Shown: in pieces, positions 16,861-26,163 of the stretch
Numbering within the stretch: position 1 is the stretch's first letter
How the letters are laid out: every line of letters starts with the position of its first letter
From: an uncultured Eubacteriales bacterium
GTDB taxonomy: Bacteria; Bacillota; Clostridia; Oscillospirales; CAG-272
Length of the DNA stretch: 64,000 bases
Direction: 5' to 3'
NCBI GenBank assembly: GCA_934402395.1
Contig: CAKRTQ010000013.1
Coordinates: forward strand, 1-64,000
Notes under the pieces: generated by a model
Database searches by the model: none
Seen by the model: the letters and a program-made list of their open reading frames with translations, nothing else
Told to the model about the DNA's origin: nothing
Made by a program: the position numbers and the translations under genes

Positions 16861-17846
16861 TTGCCCTTCCCCCAGAATGGTTTGGATCTGAGTGCCGAAT
16901 ACATGGCAAGGTAGCTCTCGTGCCTCTCGCGCGCAATGTCGCCGGATGCAACCGCGTCAAGCACGGCGCAGCCATCCTCCTTCGTGTGTGTGCAGTCGGC
17001 ATATCTGCACCCTCCGTAAAACGGGCGGAATTCCCGCATCGTGTCGGGGAGGTCCGAAAGCCCGAAAAAATCAAAGCTTTCAAAGTCAAGAAGCGAAAAG
17101 CCCGGGGTGTCGGCAATATATCCCCCGCAGGGGAGCGGGAAAAGCGACGACTGGCGCGTGGTATGTCTGCCGCGCCCGATCTTTTCGCTAACTCCGCCGG
17201 TGCGGAGATCAAGCCCCGGAAAAAGCGCGTTCATAAGCGTGGATTTACCGACTCCCGATGCGCCCGCGAATGCCGCCGCCCTGCCGGGCAGCTCTTTGCC
17301 TATAAAGGATGAAAGCTCGGATATCCCCTCGCCGGTGGCGCAGGAAAGCGGAAAGACCGAATATCCCGCACGGCGGTATATGCCGGACACACGCGCTGTA
17401 AGGTCGCGGTCAAGCTCGCATTTGCCAACCACGATGACCGGCTCGATGCCGTTGTATTCGCATATCGAAATGAGCTTGTCCAGCGTCATAAGCACGGGGG
17501 CGGGCTTTGCCGCCGATATTGCGGCAAAAATATAGTCGATATTTGCAAGCGGGGGGCGTATAAGCGCATTGCGGCGGGGACGGATCTCACATATCACCCC
17601 GCCGGAGCCGTCGACCGCCCCTTCGCGGGCATCTGCAGCCATTTCGACCGTAACAAAGTCGCCGCAAAGCGGACGGTCAAGACGCGCCCCTGTATTGTAC
17701 GCGCCTGCCGTACGGCTGTCGGATATTCCCGGCACGCACAGCGAGCCGCGCACGCGGCAGCTCACCCCGACGCCGCTGTCGGTCACGACCGTGTATATAC
17801 CGCCGACACCGCGGATTATTCTGCCGCCCTGCTTATCTTCATTCAT
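16857..17846 (-). CDS. rsgA: Ribosome small-subunit maturation GTPase RsgA
   Basis: RsgA is a circularly permuted GTPase that checks late 30S assembly. The 329-residue protein has an N-terminal OB fold, then the permuted GTPase motifs: G4-like VIVVGKCELD, G5 PLSCATGEG, G1 GASGVGKSTL, G2 GRGRHTTR and G3 DTPGF. The C-terminal zinc site is CRYADCTHTKEDGC. The G4 motif, normally NKxD and TKxD in Bacillus YloQ, reads GKCE here, which is unusual. It sits between the PASTA-kinase block and thiN, a conserved neighbourhood. Confidence 0.94.
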   Translation of the reverse strand: MNEDKQGGRIIRGVGGIYTVVTDSGVGVSCRVRGSLCVPGISDSRTAGAYNTGARLDRPLCGDFVTVEMAADAREGAVDGSGGVICEIRPRRNALIRPPLANIDYIFAAISAAKPAPVLMTLDKLISICEYNGIEPVIVVGKCELDRDLTARVSGIYRRAGYSVFPLSCATGEGISELSSFIGKELPGRAAAFAGASGVGKSTLMNALFPGLDLRTGGVSEKIGRGRHTTRQSSLFPLPCGGYIADTPGFSLLDFESFDFFGLSDLPDTMREFRPFYGGCRYADCTHTKEDGCAVLDAVASGDIARERHESYLAMYSALRSKPFWGKGK

Positions 17847-17858
17847 TGACCGTACCGT

Positions 17859-19391
17859 TTATCTTTCATTCACTCCGAGGTCGGCTGTGTACACGTATTT
17901 CACGCTGAAGCCGTTTCCGTCGCCCGGCGTGAGGTCAAGGGTAATTAGCACCCCTCCGCGCAGACTGTTGTTATATTCGAATTTTCCGCCGAGTCCGGGA
18001 GACTCAAAGCCTATCGACCCGGCTTTTATGTATACCGTGCCGTCGCGCTCGGTGAGTTTTACATCGCCGGAACCGTCCGACTCGACAACGCAGGCAACAC
18101 CCGCCACAGAAATACGTTTTCCGTCACTGAGTGCCGACTTTGTATCGTCAAACTCCACAGCATGCTCGAACTCCGTGCCTTGATCGTCACGTATTACATT
18201 TTTGACCGACGGTTCACCGCGCACACTGCCCGAGGTAACAAGAGCCTCCGGCGCGCCGTCAAGTGTACGGCTGCCCGACTCTACCTTTGCAACGATTTTT
18301 TCGCTGCTTTCGGCGGTGCTGCCGCCGATAAGCCAGAGCCCGCCGAGTGTCTTTCGGTTTCTGATCTCGATGAGTGCGGAATCTCCGCTCATGCCGGTAC
18401 ATCCCGCGCGCGATCCAACTACCTCATTTACTGTCACCGGGGAAAGTTCGCTCTCTGCATCCTGTTCTGCCATCGGAATAAAGCTCCAGCTTATTCCGCG
18501 CGTACCGAGAGGAGCCGCAATGGAATCCCATGCGCCGATAAGCGATGAACGGTCGGTGCTGCCCGCCGTAAGATCGCCGGAAAAGACCACAAGATCGGGC
18601 TTTTCGGAGTCAAGAAGCGCGGATATGGCGCGTATAGTATACGGATTGTCATCGGGCGAGGCAAGTACGAGCGTGCGGAAGCCCGTTGCACTGTCGGAAA
18701 CAGAAGCAATTTCGGTCACAATGTCGCCGTTTTTTTCGTTGTCCGCGCTGTAATTGCCGACATTTGAAAGCACAGCGTCAAGATCGGGGACCTTTGCGCC
18801 CTGCTTCATTATAACTGCAGCGGCTGCATCGGCGTTGTAATTGGTAAGGAAAAGATCTATCCCCGTCTCGGCTCCGCGCGAGCCGAACGCCTCGATTATA
18901 AGGTCGCCGCGGCTGTTGAAATATGTATGGCAGCCATCGGCTCCCACCGAGTAGTATGACTCGACATAGTCGCTCTCCGAAAGCTCGGTATGACCTATAA
19001 CGATCGCGCCGCCCTCATCATCGGGGTCGCCGAAGCCCACAAGACTTGCTGGAGTCAGCTCGGCATCGTAATCGTACCTTTCGGCAAGCTCGGCAGCAAG
19101 GCGGCGCGCCGCCTCATATGCCCATTCGCTGCCTGAATTGTCGCGGTAGACTATCTGTACACGCGTGCGCATGGAAGCCTCGGCTTCCACACCCACTGCG
19201 CGATCATTCTGTGATATCATAACCTCGCTGGCGGCAGGAAAAAGACCTATCGCCATTGCCGTGAACATAAGCGCCCCGGCTGCCCTGAATGCAGCTCCCG
19301 CCGCGCGGTGCTGCAGCATTTTGTTTGCGGCGGATATCACCACAAGCGCGGCACGCATGGTAAGCGTTGCCGCTTTTCTAAGCAATTTCAT
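17859..19391 (-). CDS. Membrane-anchored protein with degenerate calcineurin-like domain
   Basis: This 510-residue protein has a hydrophobic segment near residues 37-55 (signal anchor) and is probably extracellular. Residues about 75-195 form a domain with AIVIGHTELSES, GDLIIEAFG and ETGIDLFLTNY, matching the N-terminal domain of the two EEP lipoproteins at 39-42 kb. Residues about 240-320 follow the Dcr2/purple-acid-phosphatase pattern: KPDLVVFSGDLT, then PLGTRGISWSF. However, the expected first motif DxH reads SPDDN and the GNHD position reads PMAEQ, so metal binding is likely lost. It lies between prkC and rsgA, a place with no such gene in typical genomes. Function unknown; a ligand-binding or structural role is inferred. 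Confidence 0.6.
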   Translation of the reverse strand: MKLLRKAATLTMRAALVVISAANKMLQHRAAGAAFRAAGALMFTAMAIGLFPAASEVMISQNDRAVGVEAEASMRTRVQIVYRDNSGSEWAYEAARRLAAELAERYDYDAELTPASLVGFGDPDDEGGAIVIGHTELSESDYVESYYSVGADGCHTYFNSRGDLIIEAFGSRGAETGIDLFLTNYNADAAAAVIMKQGAKVPDLDAVLSNVGNYSADNEKNGDIVTEIASVSDSATGFRTLVLASPDDNPYTIRAISALLDSEKPDLVVFSGDLTAGSTDRSSLIGAWDSIAAPLGTRGISWSFIPMAEQDAESELSPVTVNEVVGSRAGCTGMSGDSALIEIRNRKTLGGLWLIGGSTAESSEKIVAKVESGSRTLDGAPEALVTSGSVRGEPSVKNVIRDDQGTEFEHAVEFDDTKSALSDGKRISVAGVACVVESDGSGDVKLTERDGTVYIKAGSIGFESPGLGGKFEYNNSLRGGVLITLDLTPGDGNGFSVKYVYTADLGVNER

Positions 19392-19438
19392 GAATAAATG
19401 CCTTACCTTTCGGTAAATTGAGCTTTTTGTCTGACCGT

Positions 19439-21937
19439 TTACGGAATATAGGGATATTCCGTTTCCTCGTTCTCCGGTTCGGTCTCAAACGGGAATTCCG
19501 GTTCGGGTCCGGGCTCCTGCTCGTCGGCGGTCGTTTCATCATCGCCGTAGCTCTCGCCGCCGCTGACGGTGAGCATTATAACGGCTTCCCACTCGCGATC
19601 GACAAGCTCCTCGGTCCCGCCCGGAGTCTGCTCTATGACAGTCCCCGCCGGGAGGTAGCTGCGCACCTCGGTTATATACCATATCAGCTTTTCGCCGTAA
19701 AGAATGCGTTTGGCATCATCCAGCGGCATTCCAACAACGTTCGGAACGGTGAGCGTGGTAAGAGGATTTTCAAATTCCGACCCGCCGCTGACGGTGACGT
19801 CAACGGTGATCTCTCCGGCATAGCCGAAGACCACGGTGCCTGCTGCGGTGAGCTGGTCGATGACCGTACCCGCAGGCTCCTCGCTCCTTACGTACCATAT
19901 GTATCCGATATCCGCGCCGTAAAGACCGACCGCCTCGCGCGCCGCGCCGAGCGTTTTGCCGGTAATTCGCGGCATGGCAAAGCTTACGGGCTGTGCCTCG
20001 TATCCCTTTCCGCCGCTGACGGTAAGTATAACGCTTTCGGTGTCGGGGTCGGGAGCGGTCCCGAAGAACGCCCCCGGCGCCTTTCTGCCTTTCGGCGACT
20101 GCACAGTCACCGTACCTATTTCCGCATCCGATGAAACAATGCGCGTCTGCGATACGCGCAGACCGAACTCCGCCAGCATTGCCACGGCGTCCGGACGGCT
20201 CATACCGGTAACATCGGGAATATATCTCGTATCAAATCCGGGGCCGCCGCTGACGGCAAAACTGACCTCGGTAAGTCCCGGTGCCGCCTCGGTATCCGCT
20301 GCGGGACTTTGTGCAAGTACCGTGCCCGCAGGCTTCGGCGAACGCGTATAGACCACAGTGCCGAGCGGCAGCTTGAGCTCGTCAAGCACCGACTTGACCT
20401 CAGCCTCACCCTTGCCGATGAAATCCGGCACCTTTACGGGAGAGACCTGCCCCGAAGCCGTGCCGCGGCTCACGTGTATCGTCACATTGCTGCCGGCTAT
20501 AAGCTCGGAGCCGGGCTGCGGCTCGGTGGTGATAACATATCCCGACGGCACCGCGGCATTAACTTCCTCAACGATAGTTATTTTGAAACCGAGCTCGCGC
20601 AGCTCGCTTTTTGCCGTGCGCCAGTCGGTGATGGTATAGTCGGGCATTGTGAGCATACGCGGTCCGAGACTCAGCGTGATATTGACCGTACACGGCACTT
20701 TTTTGTGCGCGCCGTCGCCCGGCGACTGCTCCATCGCCGTGCCCCGCGCAATGTCCTCGGAATATTTTTCCTCGAACACGAGTGTGACGTCTCCCGCCGA
20801 AAGTCCCTGCTCGGCAAGTGCCTCATTCAGCTTTTCGGCACACAGCGTGCGGTCAAGACCCGAAAAATCGGGGATCTTTACGCCTTTTGTTTTGGTGGAC
20901 ATTCCGCCCACGACCTCATCAAAGGCGTAAAACAGCGAAACTATGCCGACAATGAGCACGGCAAACGCCACGCCGAGGATGATGGGAGTCATTGAATGCG
21001 ACGGTTTGTTTTCCTCGCGGTTGCGCTTTGAGCGTCTCAATGCCGCAATGCGCGCAGGGCTGTACACCGTTGCCGTAGGATTTTTCTTTATGCGGCGCAG
21101 CTCGCGCAGCATATCCGTTGCGCTCTGGTACCGGCGCGCGGGATTCTTTTCCATCGAATAAAGAATAAGCTGTTCAAGCCCGCGCGGTATCTCGGGGTCG
21201 ATCCTTCGCGGCGGCGTGGGCTTTTCGTGCACCTGCTTGAGCACGACAGATATCGCGCTCTCATCGTCGAACGGCAGCCTGCCGGTCGCCATTTCGTACA
21301 TCATGACGCCGAGAGAGTAGAGGTCGCTGCGAGCATCGGCAGCGGTATTCTGCGCCTGCTCGGGACTGATATAATAAACGGTGCCGACGGTCTTATCCGA
21401 TACCGTTGCGGTGTCGGCATCCGGCAGCTTGGCTATTCCGAAATCCATCACCTTTACGGCGCCGTCCTTGAGGAGCATGATGTTCTGCGGCTTTATGTCG
21501 CGGTGTATCACGCCCTTTAAGTGCGCGTGCTCAAGCGCCGAAAGGATCTGCTCGGTGTATGTGATTATCTCACGCGGCGGCAGTGTGCCGCGCTTGTCCA
21601 TATACGCGCGCAGCGACACACCGTCGATATATTCCATTACAAGATATTTGTGCTCCGTTTCCACCGAAACATCGTGTATTGCAACAATGTTGGGGTGCGA
21701 CAGCATCGACACAGCGCGCGATTCGTTAAGAAACCGCGTTACCGCATCCGGATCGCCCGCGATATCGTCGCGCAGCATTTTTATGGCTACGGTGCGATCC
21801 TTCTTCTCATCATGAGCGCGAAAGACTACCGCCATACCGCCGGTGCCGAGCACTTTTTCTATTCTGTACCTGCCGTCAAGCAGGCAGGACACGTATTTTT
21901 CGTACGCGTTCCTATCAAACGTTTTTGAATTTTCCAT
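19439..21937 (-). CDS. prkC: PASTA-domain Ser/Thr protein kinase PrkC
   Basis: This receptor kinase senses peptidoglycan or lipid II and phosphorylates proteins for growth and cell-wall control. The 832-residue protein has an N-terminal Hanks kinase: GTGGMAVVFRA loop, AIKML (Lys), HRDIKPQN catalytic loop, DFGIAK, and SPEQ. A juxtamembrane region and one membrane helix near residues 317-338 follow, then six PASTA repeats starting about residues 351, 425, 495, 565, 640 and 715. The tail is acidic and Pro/Glu-rich. Six PASTA units is more than the three to four common in Bacillota. The gene follows prpC, its cognate phosphatase. Confidence 0.96.
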   Translation of the reverse strand: MENSKTFDRNAYEKYVSCLLDGRYRIEKVLGTGGMAVVFRAHDEKKDRTVAIKMLRDDIAGDPDAVTRFLNESRAVSMLSHPNIVAIHDVSVETEHKYLVMEYIDGVSLRAYMDKRGTLPPREIITYTEQILSALEHAHLKGVIHRDIKPQNIMLLKDGAVKVMDFGIAKLPDADTATVSDKTVGTVYYISPEQAQNTAADARSDLYSLGVMMYEMATGRLPFDDESAISVVLKQVHEKPTPPRRIDPEIPRGLEQLILYSMEKNPARRYQSATDMLRELRRIKKNPTATVYSPARIAALRRSKRNREENKPSHSMTPIILGVAFAVLIVGIVSLFYAFDEVVGGMSTKTKGVKIPDFSGLDRTLCAEKLNEALAEQGLSAGDVTLVFEEKYSEDIARGTAMEQSPGDGAHKKVPCTVNITLSLGPRMLTMPDYTITDWRTAKSELRELGFKITIVEEVNAAVPSGYVITTEPQPGSELIAGSNVTIHVSRGTASGQVSPVKVPDFIGKGEAEVKSVLDELKLPLGTVVYTRSPKPAGTVLAQSPAADTEAAPGLTEVSFAVSGGPGFDTRYIPDVTGMSRPDAVAMLAEFGLRVSQTRIVSSDAEIGTVTVQSPKGRKAPGAFFGTAPDPDTESVILTVSGGKGYEAQPVSFAMPRITGKTLGAAREAVGLYGADIGYIWYVRSEEPAGTVIDQLTAAGTVVFGYAGEITVDVTVSGGSEFENPLTTLTVPNVVGMPLDDAKRILYGEKLIWYITEVRSYLPAGTVIEQTPGGTEELVDREWEAVIMLTVSGGESYGDDETTADEQEPGPEPEFPFETEPENEETEYPYIP

Positions 21938-22030
21938 TTTCCTTTTGCCGGGGGACGGCTCTCCGTGTTTTTTTACGGTTTTCCCATACCGACCGATGTC
22001 GGATATGTATATGCGTCTGCCCTCGTTTTT

Positions 22031-22792
22031 TTACAGCTCGGCTATCAGCACAGTAATATTATCGGGTCCGCCTGCGGCATTGGCAAGCTCAACAAGACCC
22101 TCCGCTTTTTCGGCGAGAGTGCCGCCGTCACGGACAACGGTGTGGATTATCTCCTCGCTCACGCAGCCCGAAAGACCGTCGGAGCAAAGCAGAAGCCAGC
22201 GATTACCGTCCGGGGGGAGCGAAATATCGACCGATCTTATGTCGGGACGCACGGTGTCGTCTATTCCAACGGCGCGTGTGATAACATTGCGCACCGGTGA
22301 AACGCGCGCCTCCTCCTCGCTCATCTGACCCATATCCACAAGATGCTGAACATACGAATGGTCATGCGTGAGCTGAGTTATGGCATCGGAGGTGATATCG
22401 TACATACGGCTGTCGCCCACATTGACAAAGCAGCCGCCTATGCCCTCGCAAAGAAGCACCGCCACAAGGGTCGTGCCCATTCCGGCAAGCTCCTCGGTGT
22501 TTCCGGCAGCGGTACGGACCGCACTGTTCGCGCGCACCGCGCCTCGTTCAAGCGCATGGCGCAGCATGGCGGCGGTCGGAACGTTACTCTCCCCGGCGGG
22601 AAGCGCATCGCGCACCGCTTCAACAAACACATCGCGCGCGGTACCGGATGCTGTCGCTCCTCCGGCGTGTCCGCCCATGCCGTCGCAAACAACGCAAAGC
22701 GTTGCCGCACCGACTGTGTATATGCCGAAACAGTCCTGATTTTCAACCCGTTTTGAGCCGATGTCGGTTATTCCGTAGCATTTGAATGACAT
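22031..22792 (-). CDS. prpC: PP2C-family protein phosphatase PrpC (Stp)
   Basis: This metal-dependent phosphatase reverses phosphorylation by the adjacent PASTA kinase. The 253-residue protein shows all PP2C motifs: DIGSKRVENQDCF, VVCDGMGGHAGG, FVNVGDSRMYD, LLCSDGLSGCVSEE and GGPDNITVLIAEL. The ATG at 22792 is used because it starts the domain directly and AAGGGG lies seven bases upstream; an earlier in-frame start adds 15 unrelated residues. There are 93 bp between its stop and the prkC start and 122 bp between rlmN and its start. Confidence 0.95.
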   Translation of the reverse strand: MSFKCYGITDIGSKRVENQDCFGIYTVGAATLCVVCDGMGGHAGGATASGTARDVFVEAVRDALPAGESNVPTAAMLRHALERGAVRANSAVRTAAGNTEELAGMGTTLVAVLLCEGIGGCFVNVGDSRMYDITSDAITQLTHDHSYVQHLVDMGQMSEEEARVSPVRNVITRAVGIDDTVRPDIRSVDISLPPDGNRWLLLCSDGLSGCVSEEIIHTVVRDGGTLAEKAEGLVELANAAGGPDNITVLIAEL

Positions 22793-22914
22793 CCCATGAC
22801 CCCTTTCCTGCCGTGCGGGGCAGATCGCCTCCGGCACGGATCATTATACTCTTTCAAATTGACCCTGATTTTGCGAAATAGTTATAGACGTGCAAATATT
22901 ATTCCCGCAGGGAC

Positions 22915-24009
22915 TCAGCAGCCTGCATTTCCGTCCGCAGCCGCACGTCTCAGCTGACCGCACGCCGCGTCAATATCCGGTCCAAGTCTGCGGCGGACCG
23001 TAGCGCGGATGCCGTGCTCCTCAAGTACTGCGGCAAAGCGGGAGATTTCTCCGCGCTCTGGCGGCATTAGCCCTGTTTCCCGCACCGGATTCACCGGTAT
23101 GAGGTTGACGTGTATCGGCATATTCGATCCGCCCTGCCGCAGCGAGCGGTTGAGCAGTTCGGAAAGCCGGCGCGCATCGGCGGGAGATGAGTTCTTTCCT
23201 TTTATTAATGTATACTCAAACGATATGCGCCGTCCGGTCGAACGGTAATAGTCGCGGCACGCCGCCATGAGCTCTGCTATCGGATATCTGCGGTCGACCG
23301 GCATTATTGCCGAACGCGTTTCGTCATCCGGCGCATGAAGCGAGATAGAAAGCGTTATTGGAAGCTCCTCGCCCGCAAGACGGCGTATACCGTCCGCCAG
23401 TCCGCAGGTCGAAAGCGAAATATGCCTGTAACCTATGTCAAGTCCGCGCCGGTCGTTGACAATGCGCAAAAACCGAATTACGTTTTCGTAATTGTCAAGC
23501 GGCTCGCCGATCCCCATCATCACAATGTTTCCGACCCGCTCGCCGCTTATCGCGCCGACGGCGATCACCTGACCGAGGATCTCTCCCGCAGTAAGGTCGC
23601 GCACCCTGCCGCCGATGGTGGAGGCGCAGAAAGCACACCCCATGCGGCAGCCGACCTGAGACGAAACACAGACCGTGTTGCCGTAATGATACCGCATGAG
23701 CACGGTCTCAACGCACGCGCCGTCCGCCATGCGGAAAAGGAATTTTTCGGTACCGTCGACCGCCGACACCTGCCGCCGCTCGACCTGCGGAAGATGATAC
23801 GGAGCCTCGCCGCAGAGCCGTGCAGCCAATGCACGGGGTACGCCCGGCATGGCATCCGGCGCCTTGCCGCGCGCAAGCTGAGTAAATATCTGCCCCGCGC
23901 GGTACTTCGGCTCGCCCATTGATATTATCAGAGCCTCAAGCTCATCATAATCATATGAGAGAAGATCTCTTTTTATTATATCGGTAGTTTTTTCTTCGCC
24001 AGTCACCAT
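22915..24009 (-). CDS. rlmN: 23S rRNA/tRNA adenine-C2 methyltransferase RlmN
   Basis: RlmN is a radical-SAM enzyme that methylates A2503 of 23S rRNA and A37 of some tRNAs. The 364-residue protein has the CxxxCxxC motif CRMGCAFCAS, the GIGEPLDNYENV segment, STCGLADGIR with the methyl-carrying Cys region, and LSISLHAPDDETR. A second catalytic Cys is near the C-terminus (DAACGQLRR). Its length and N-terminal accessory domain are normal. It lies 30 bp after rsmB in the conserved order fmt-yugP-rsmB-rlmN-prpC-prkC. Confidence 0.97.
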   Translation of the reverse strand: MVTGEEKTTDIIKRDLLSYDYDELEALIISMGEPKYRAGQIFTQLARGKAPDAMPGVPRALAARLCGEAPYHLPQVERRQVSAVDGTEKFLFRMADGACVETVLMRYHYGNTVCVSSQVGCRMGCAFCASTIGGRVRDLTAGEILGQVIAVGAISGERVGNIVMMGIGEPLDNYENVIRFLRIVNDRRGLDIGYRHISLSTCGLADGIRRLAGEELPITLSISLHAPDDETRSAIMPVDRRYPIAELMAACRDYYRSTGRRISFEYTLIKGKNSSPADARRLSELLNRSLRQGGSNMPIHVNLIPVNPVRETGLMPPERGEISRFAAVLEEHGIRATVRRRLGPDIDAACGQLRRAAADGNAGC

Positions 24010-24039
24010 ATCGGATCCCCAGTTAAGTTTATTTTTCCG

Positions 24040-25413
24040 TTATCCGGCGTCCCTTGTCATTTTGCATATGAAGAATCCGTCGCTGCCGAGGGGCATATCG
24101 GGTGTGAGCGTCAGCATACCCTCTGCGGCGCGAGTACCGTCCGGAAGTGTGAACGGCGCGGGGTGAAAGTCCGGATGAGACGCAAGAAACGCCCCCACGA
24201 CCTCTTCGTTTTCGCGCGGCAGCACCGTGCAGGTGGAATACACCAGCACTCCGCCCGGCTTGAGCGCCTCTGCCGATGCCGCAAGTATTCTTCCCTGAAG
24301 GTCGGGCAGGTCGGAGGATCCCTCCGGCGTACGGTATCTTATCTCCGGCTTGCGGCGCATGGCTCCGTAGCCGGAGCACGGAACGTCGCAAAGCACACGG
24401 TCGAAGCCTTTTTCATCTTCAAACGGCAGAGTAGAATCCCGGCAGACGGCACGGATGATGTCCGCGCCATGCCGCGCGGCGCTTTTTACGATAAGTCCCG
24501 CACGGCTCTCGTGAAGCTCGCAGGCGATTATCTCGCCCTTGTTTTCCATGTCAAGCGCAGCCGAAATACTTTTTGTGCCGGGTGCGGCACAGCAATCAAG
24601 CACCCGCTCGCCCGGCAGGGCATTCAGTACCCATACGGCAAGCTGTGCAGCCTCGTCCTCGACAAACGCAGTGGGCTGCTCCCCCGTAAGACAGGCGGGA
24701 AGTCCCTGCCCCGACACGCGGACGCCCCATGGGGACGCTGCGGTCGGCTCCGCCTCAAAGCCTTCGGCTTCAAGGCTTCGGCAAAGCTCATCGCGCGAGG
24801 TGCGCGCGGTATTGACGCGAAGCGTCAGCGGCGGCGGTGCGAGAAACGCGCCGAGCATCGCCTCGGCGCGCGCGGCGCCGTATGCCGAGACAAGCTCGCG
24901 GCAGAGCTCCTCGCACACCGAATACTTTACCGAAAGATATTTTATCCCCTTGCCGCGCCGTGCGGGGAGCGGAAATTCCTCTCCCGCCTCCGCGCTGCGC
25001 TGATATGCACGCAGCACTGCGTTGACGAATCCGCGCGCCGGATGTCCGGCAAGGGAGACCGTTTCGTTTATCGCCGCATGAGGCGGTATACGGTCCGAAA
25101 ATGCAAGCTGGTATATTCCGAGACGCAGTATATTCTTCGTCTCCGTGTCGATCTTTGCCGGCGGGCGTGAGGAAAAACGCGCGATGGCATAATCAAGCGT
25201 CATACGCCGCTCGGTAACGCCGCGCACAAGATACGCGGCAAGCGCACGGTCGGATTCCGAAAACTCTCCGTCGCGCATGAGCCGGTCCAATAAAAGATTA
25301 CTCCATCCTCCGCCGTCTATCCGGCAAAGCAGCCCGAGAGCAGCCCGGCGGGCTGTATTTTTTTCGCCGCCGACCTTTTTGCCCTGCGGGGCGGATCTTT
25401 TCTTTTTTTCCAT
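24040..25413 (-). CDS. rsmB: 16S rRNA cytosine-967 C5-methyltransferase RsmB
   Basis: RsmB methylates C967 of 16S rRNA. The 457-residue protein starts with a NusB-like RNA-binding domain (ARRAALGLLCRI, RLGIYQLAF, AINETVSLAG, GFVNAVLRA). The SAM-dependent RsmB/F domain follows with DCCAAPGTKSISAA for SAM binding, DVPCSGYGAMRRKPEIRY with one catalytic Cys, and VYSTCTVLPRENEEVV with the other. The basic N-terminal tail of about 20 residues is longer than usual. It starts 8 bp after the yugP stop and is probably cotranscribed with it. Confidence 0.96.
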   Translation of the reverse strand: MEKKKRSAPQGKKVGGEKNTARRAALGLLCRIDGGGWSNLLLDRLMRDGEFSESDRALAAYLVRGVTERRMTLDYAIARFSSRPPAKIDTETKNILRLGIYQLAFSDRIPPHAAINETVSLAGHPARGFVNAVLRAYQRSAEAGEEFPLPARRGKGIKYLSVKYSVCEELCRELVSAYGAARAEAMLGAFLAPPPLTLRVNTARTSRDELCRSLEAEGFEAEPTAASPWGVRVSGQGLPACLTGEQPTAFVEDEAAQLAVWVLNALPGERVLDCCAAPGTKSISAALDMENKGEIIACELHESRAGLIVKSAARHGADIIRAVCRDSTLPFEDEKGFDRVLCDVPCSGYGAMRRKPEIRYRTPEGSSDLPDLQGRILAASAEALKPGGVLVYSTCTVLPRENEEVVGAFLASHPDFHPAPFTLPDGTRAAEGMLTLTPDMPLGSDGFFICKMTRDAG

Positions 25414-25420
25414 ACTGCCC

Positions 25421-26134
25421 TCAGTCGCGGTCGCGTCCGTTCCGCGATGATGCGATCAGAACAAGCCGCAGAAGCTGCAAAAGCGAGCCGGCAAGTGCGG
25501 CAAGATAGGTCAGCGCGGCAGCCGTGAGCACTTTTTTTGCGCCCCTCAGCTCCTCATCGGAATATCTGCCGTCCGAGCGGAGCGCCGCCAGTGCGCGGCG
25601 GCTCGCATTCAGCTCGACCGGAAGCGTCACCGCCTGAAAAAGCACGGCAAACGAAAATGCAAATATGCCGAGATTCATAAGAAATCCACCGCTTCCCCCA
25701 TACGAATTGAGGATAAGGCCCAGAAAGAACACCGGCCACGCGAGCTGCGATGCGATATTGCATACGGGAACTATCGCCATTCTGAACTTTATCGGCGCGT
25801 ACCCCTCGGCATATTGCAGCGCGTGCCCCGCTTCGTGCGCGGCAACGCCCACGGCAGCGATGCTCGGCGTGTTTATCACGCCCGAGGAAAGACTTATCGA
25901 ATTGCTTCGCGGGTCGTAATGGTCGGTAAGCTCGCCCGCTATCGCCTTGACGGGAACATTGTTGACGCCGCCCGACCGCAGCACGGCATACGCCGCATCG
26001 GTTCCCGTAAGTCCCGCGCGGTTGCGGATCTTTGAATATTTCGCGTACGCGACCTTGACCTTTATCTGCGCCCAGAGCGTAATAACGTACGCAATGATTA
26101 TAAGAATATAAGTCGGATCGAAATAAAAAGGCAT
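25421..26134 (-). CDS. yugP: Membrane zinc metallopeptidase, YugP family
   Basis: This 237-residue protein is a YugP-type (Zn_peptidase_2) membrane metalloprotease of unknown substrate. It begins with a membrane helix (YILIIIAYVITLWAQ) and has NNVPVK, LTDHYDPRSNSISLS (DHYD, family hallmark), and the zinc motif VAAHEAGHALQYAEGY. Two or three more membrane helices follow, with VELNASRRAL supplying the third zinc ligand (Glu). It lies between fmt and rsmB, a frequent arrangement in Bacillota. All catalytic residues look intact. Confidence 0.93.
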   Translation of the reverse strand: MPFYFDPTYILIIIAYVITLWAQIKVKVAYAKYSKIRNRAGLTGTDAAYAVLRSGGVNNVPVKAIAGELTDHYDPRSNSISLSSGVINTPSIAAVGVAAHEAGHALQYAEGYAPIKFRMAIVPVCNIASQLAWPVFFLGLILNSYGGSGGFLMNLGIFAFSFAVLFQAVTLPVELNASRRALAALRSDGRYSDEELRGAKKVLTAAALTYLAALAGSLLQLLRLVLIASSRNGRDRD

Positions 26135-26163
26135 TGTTTATCCTCCCCTGAAAGAATAAAATA

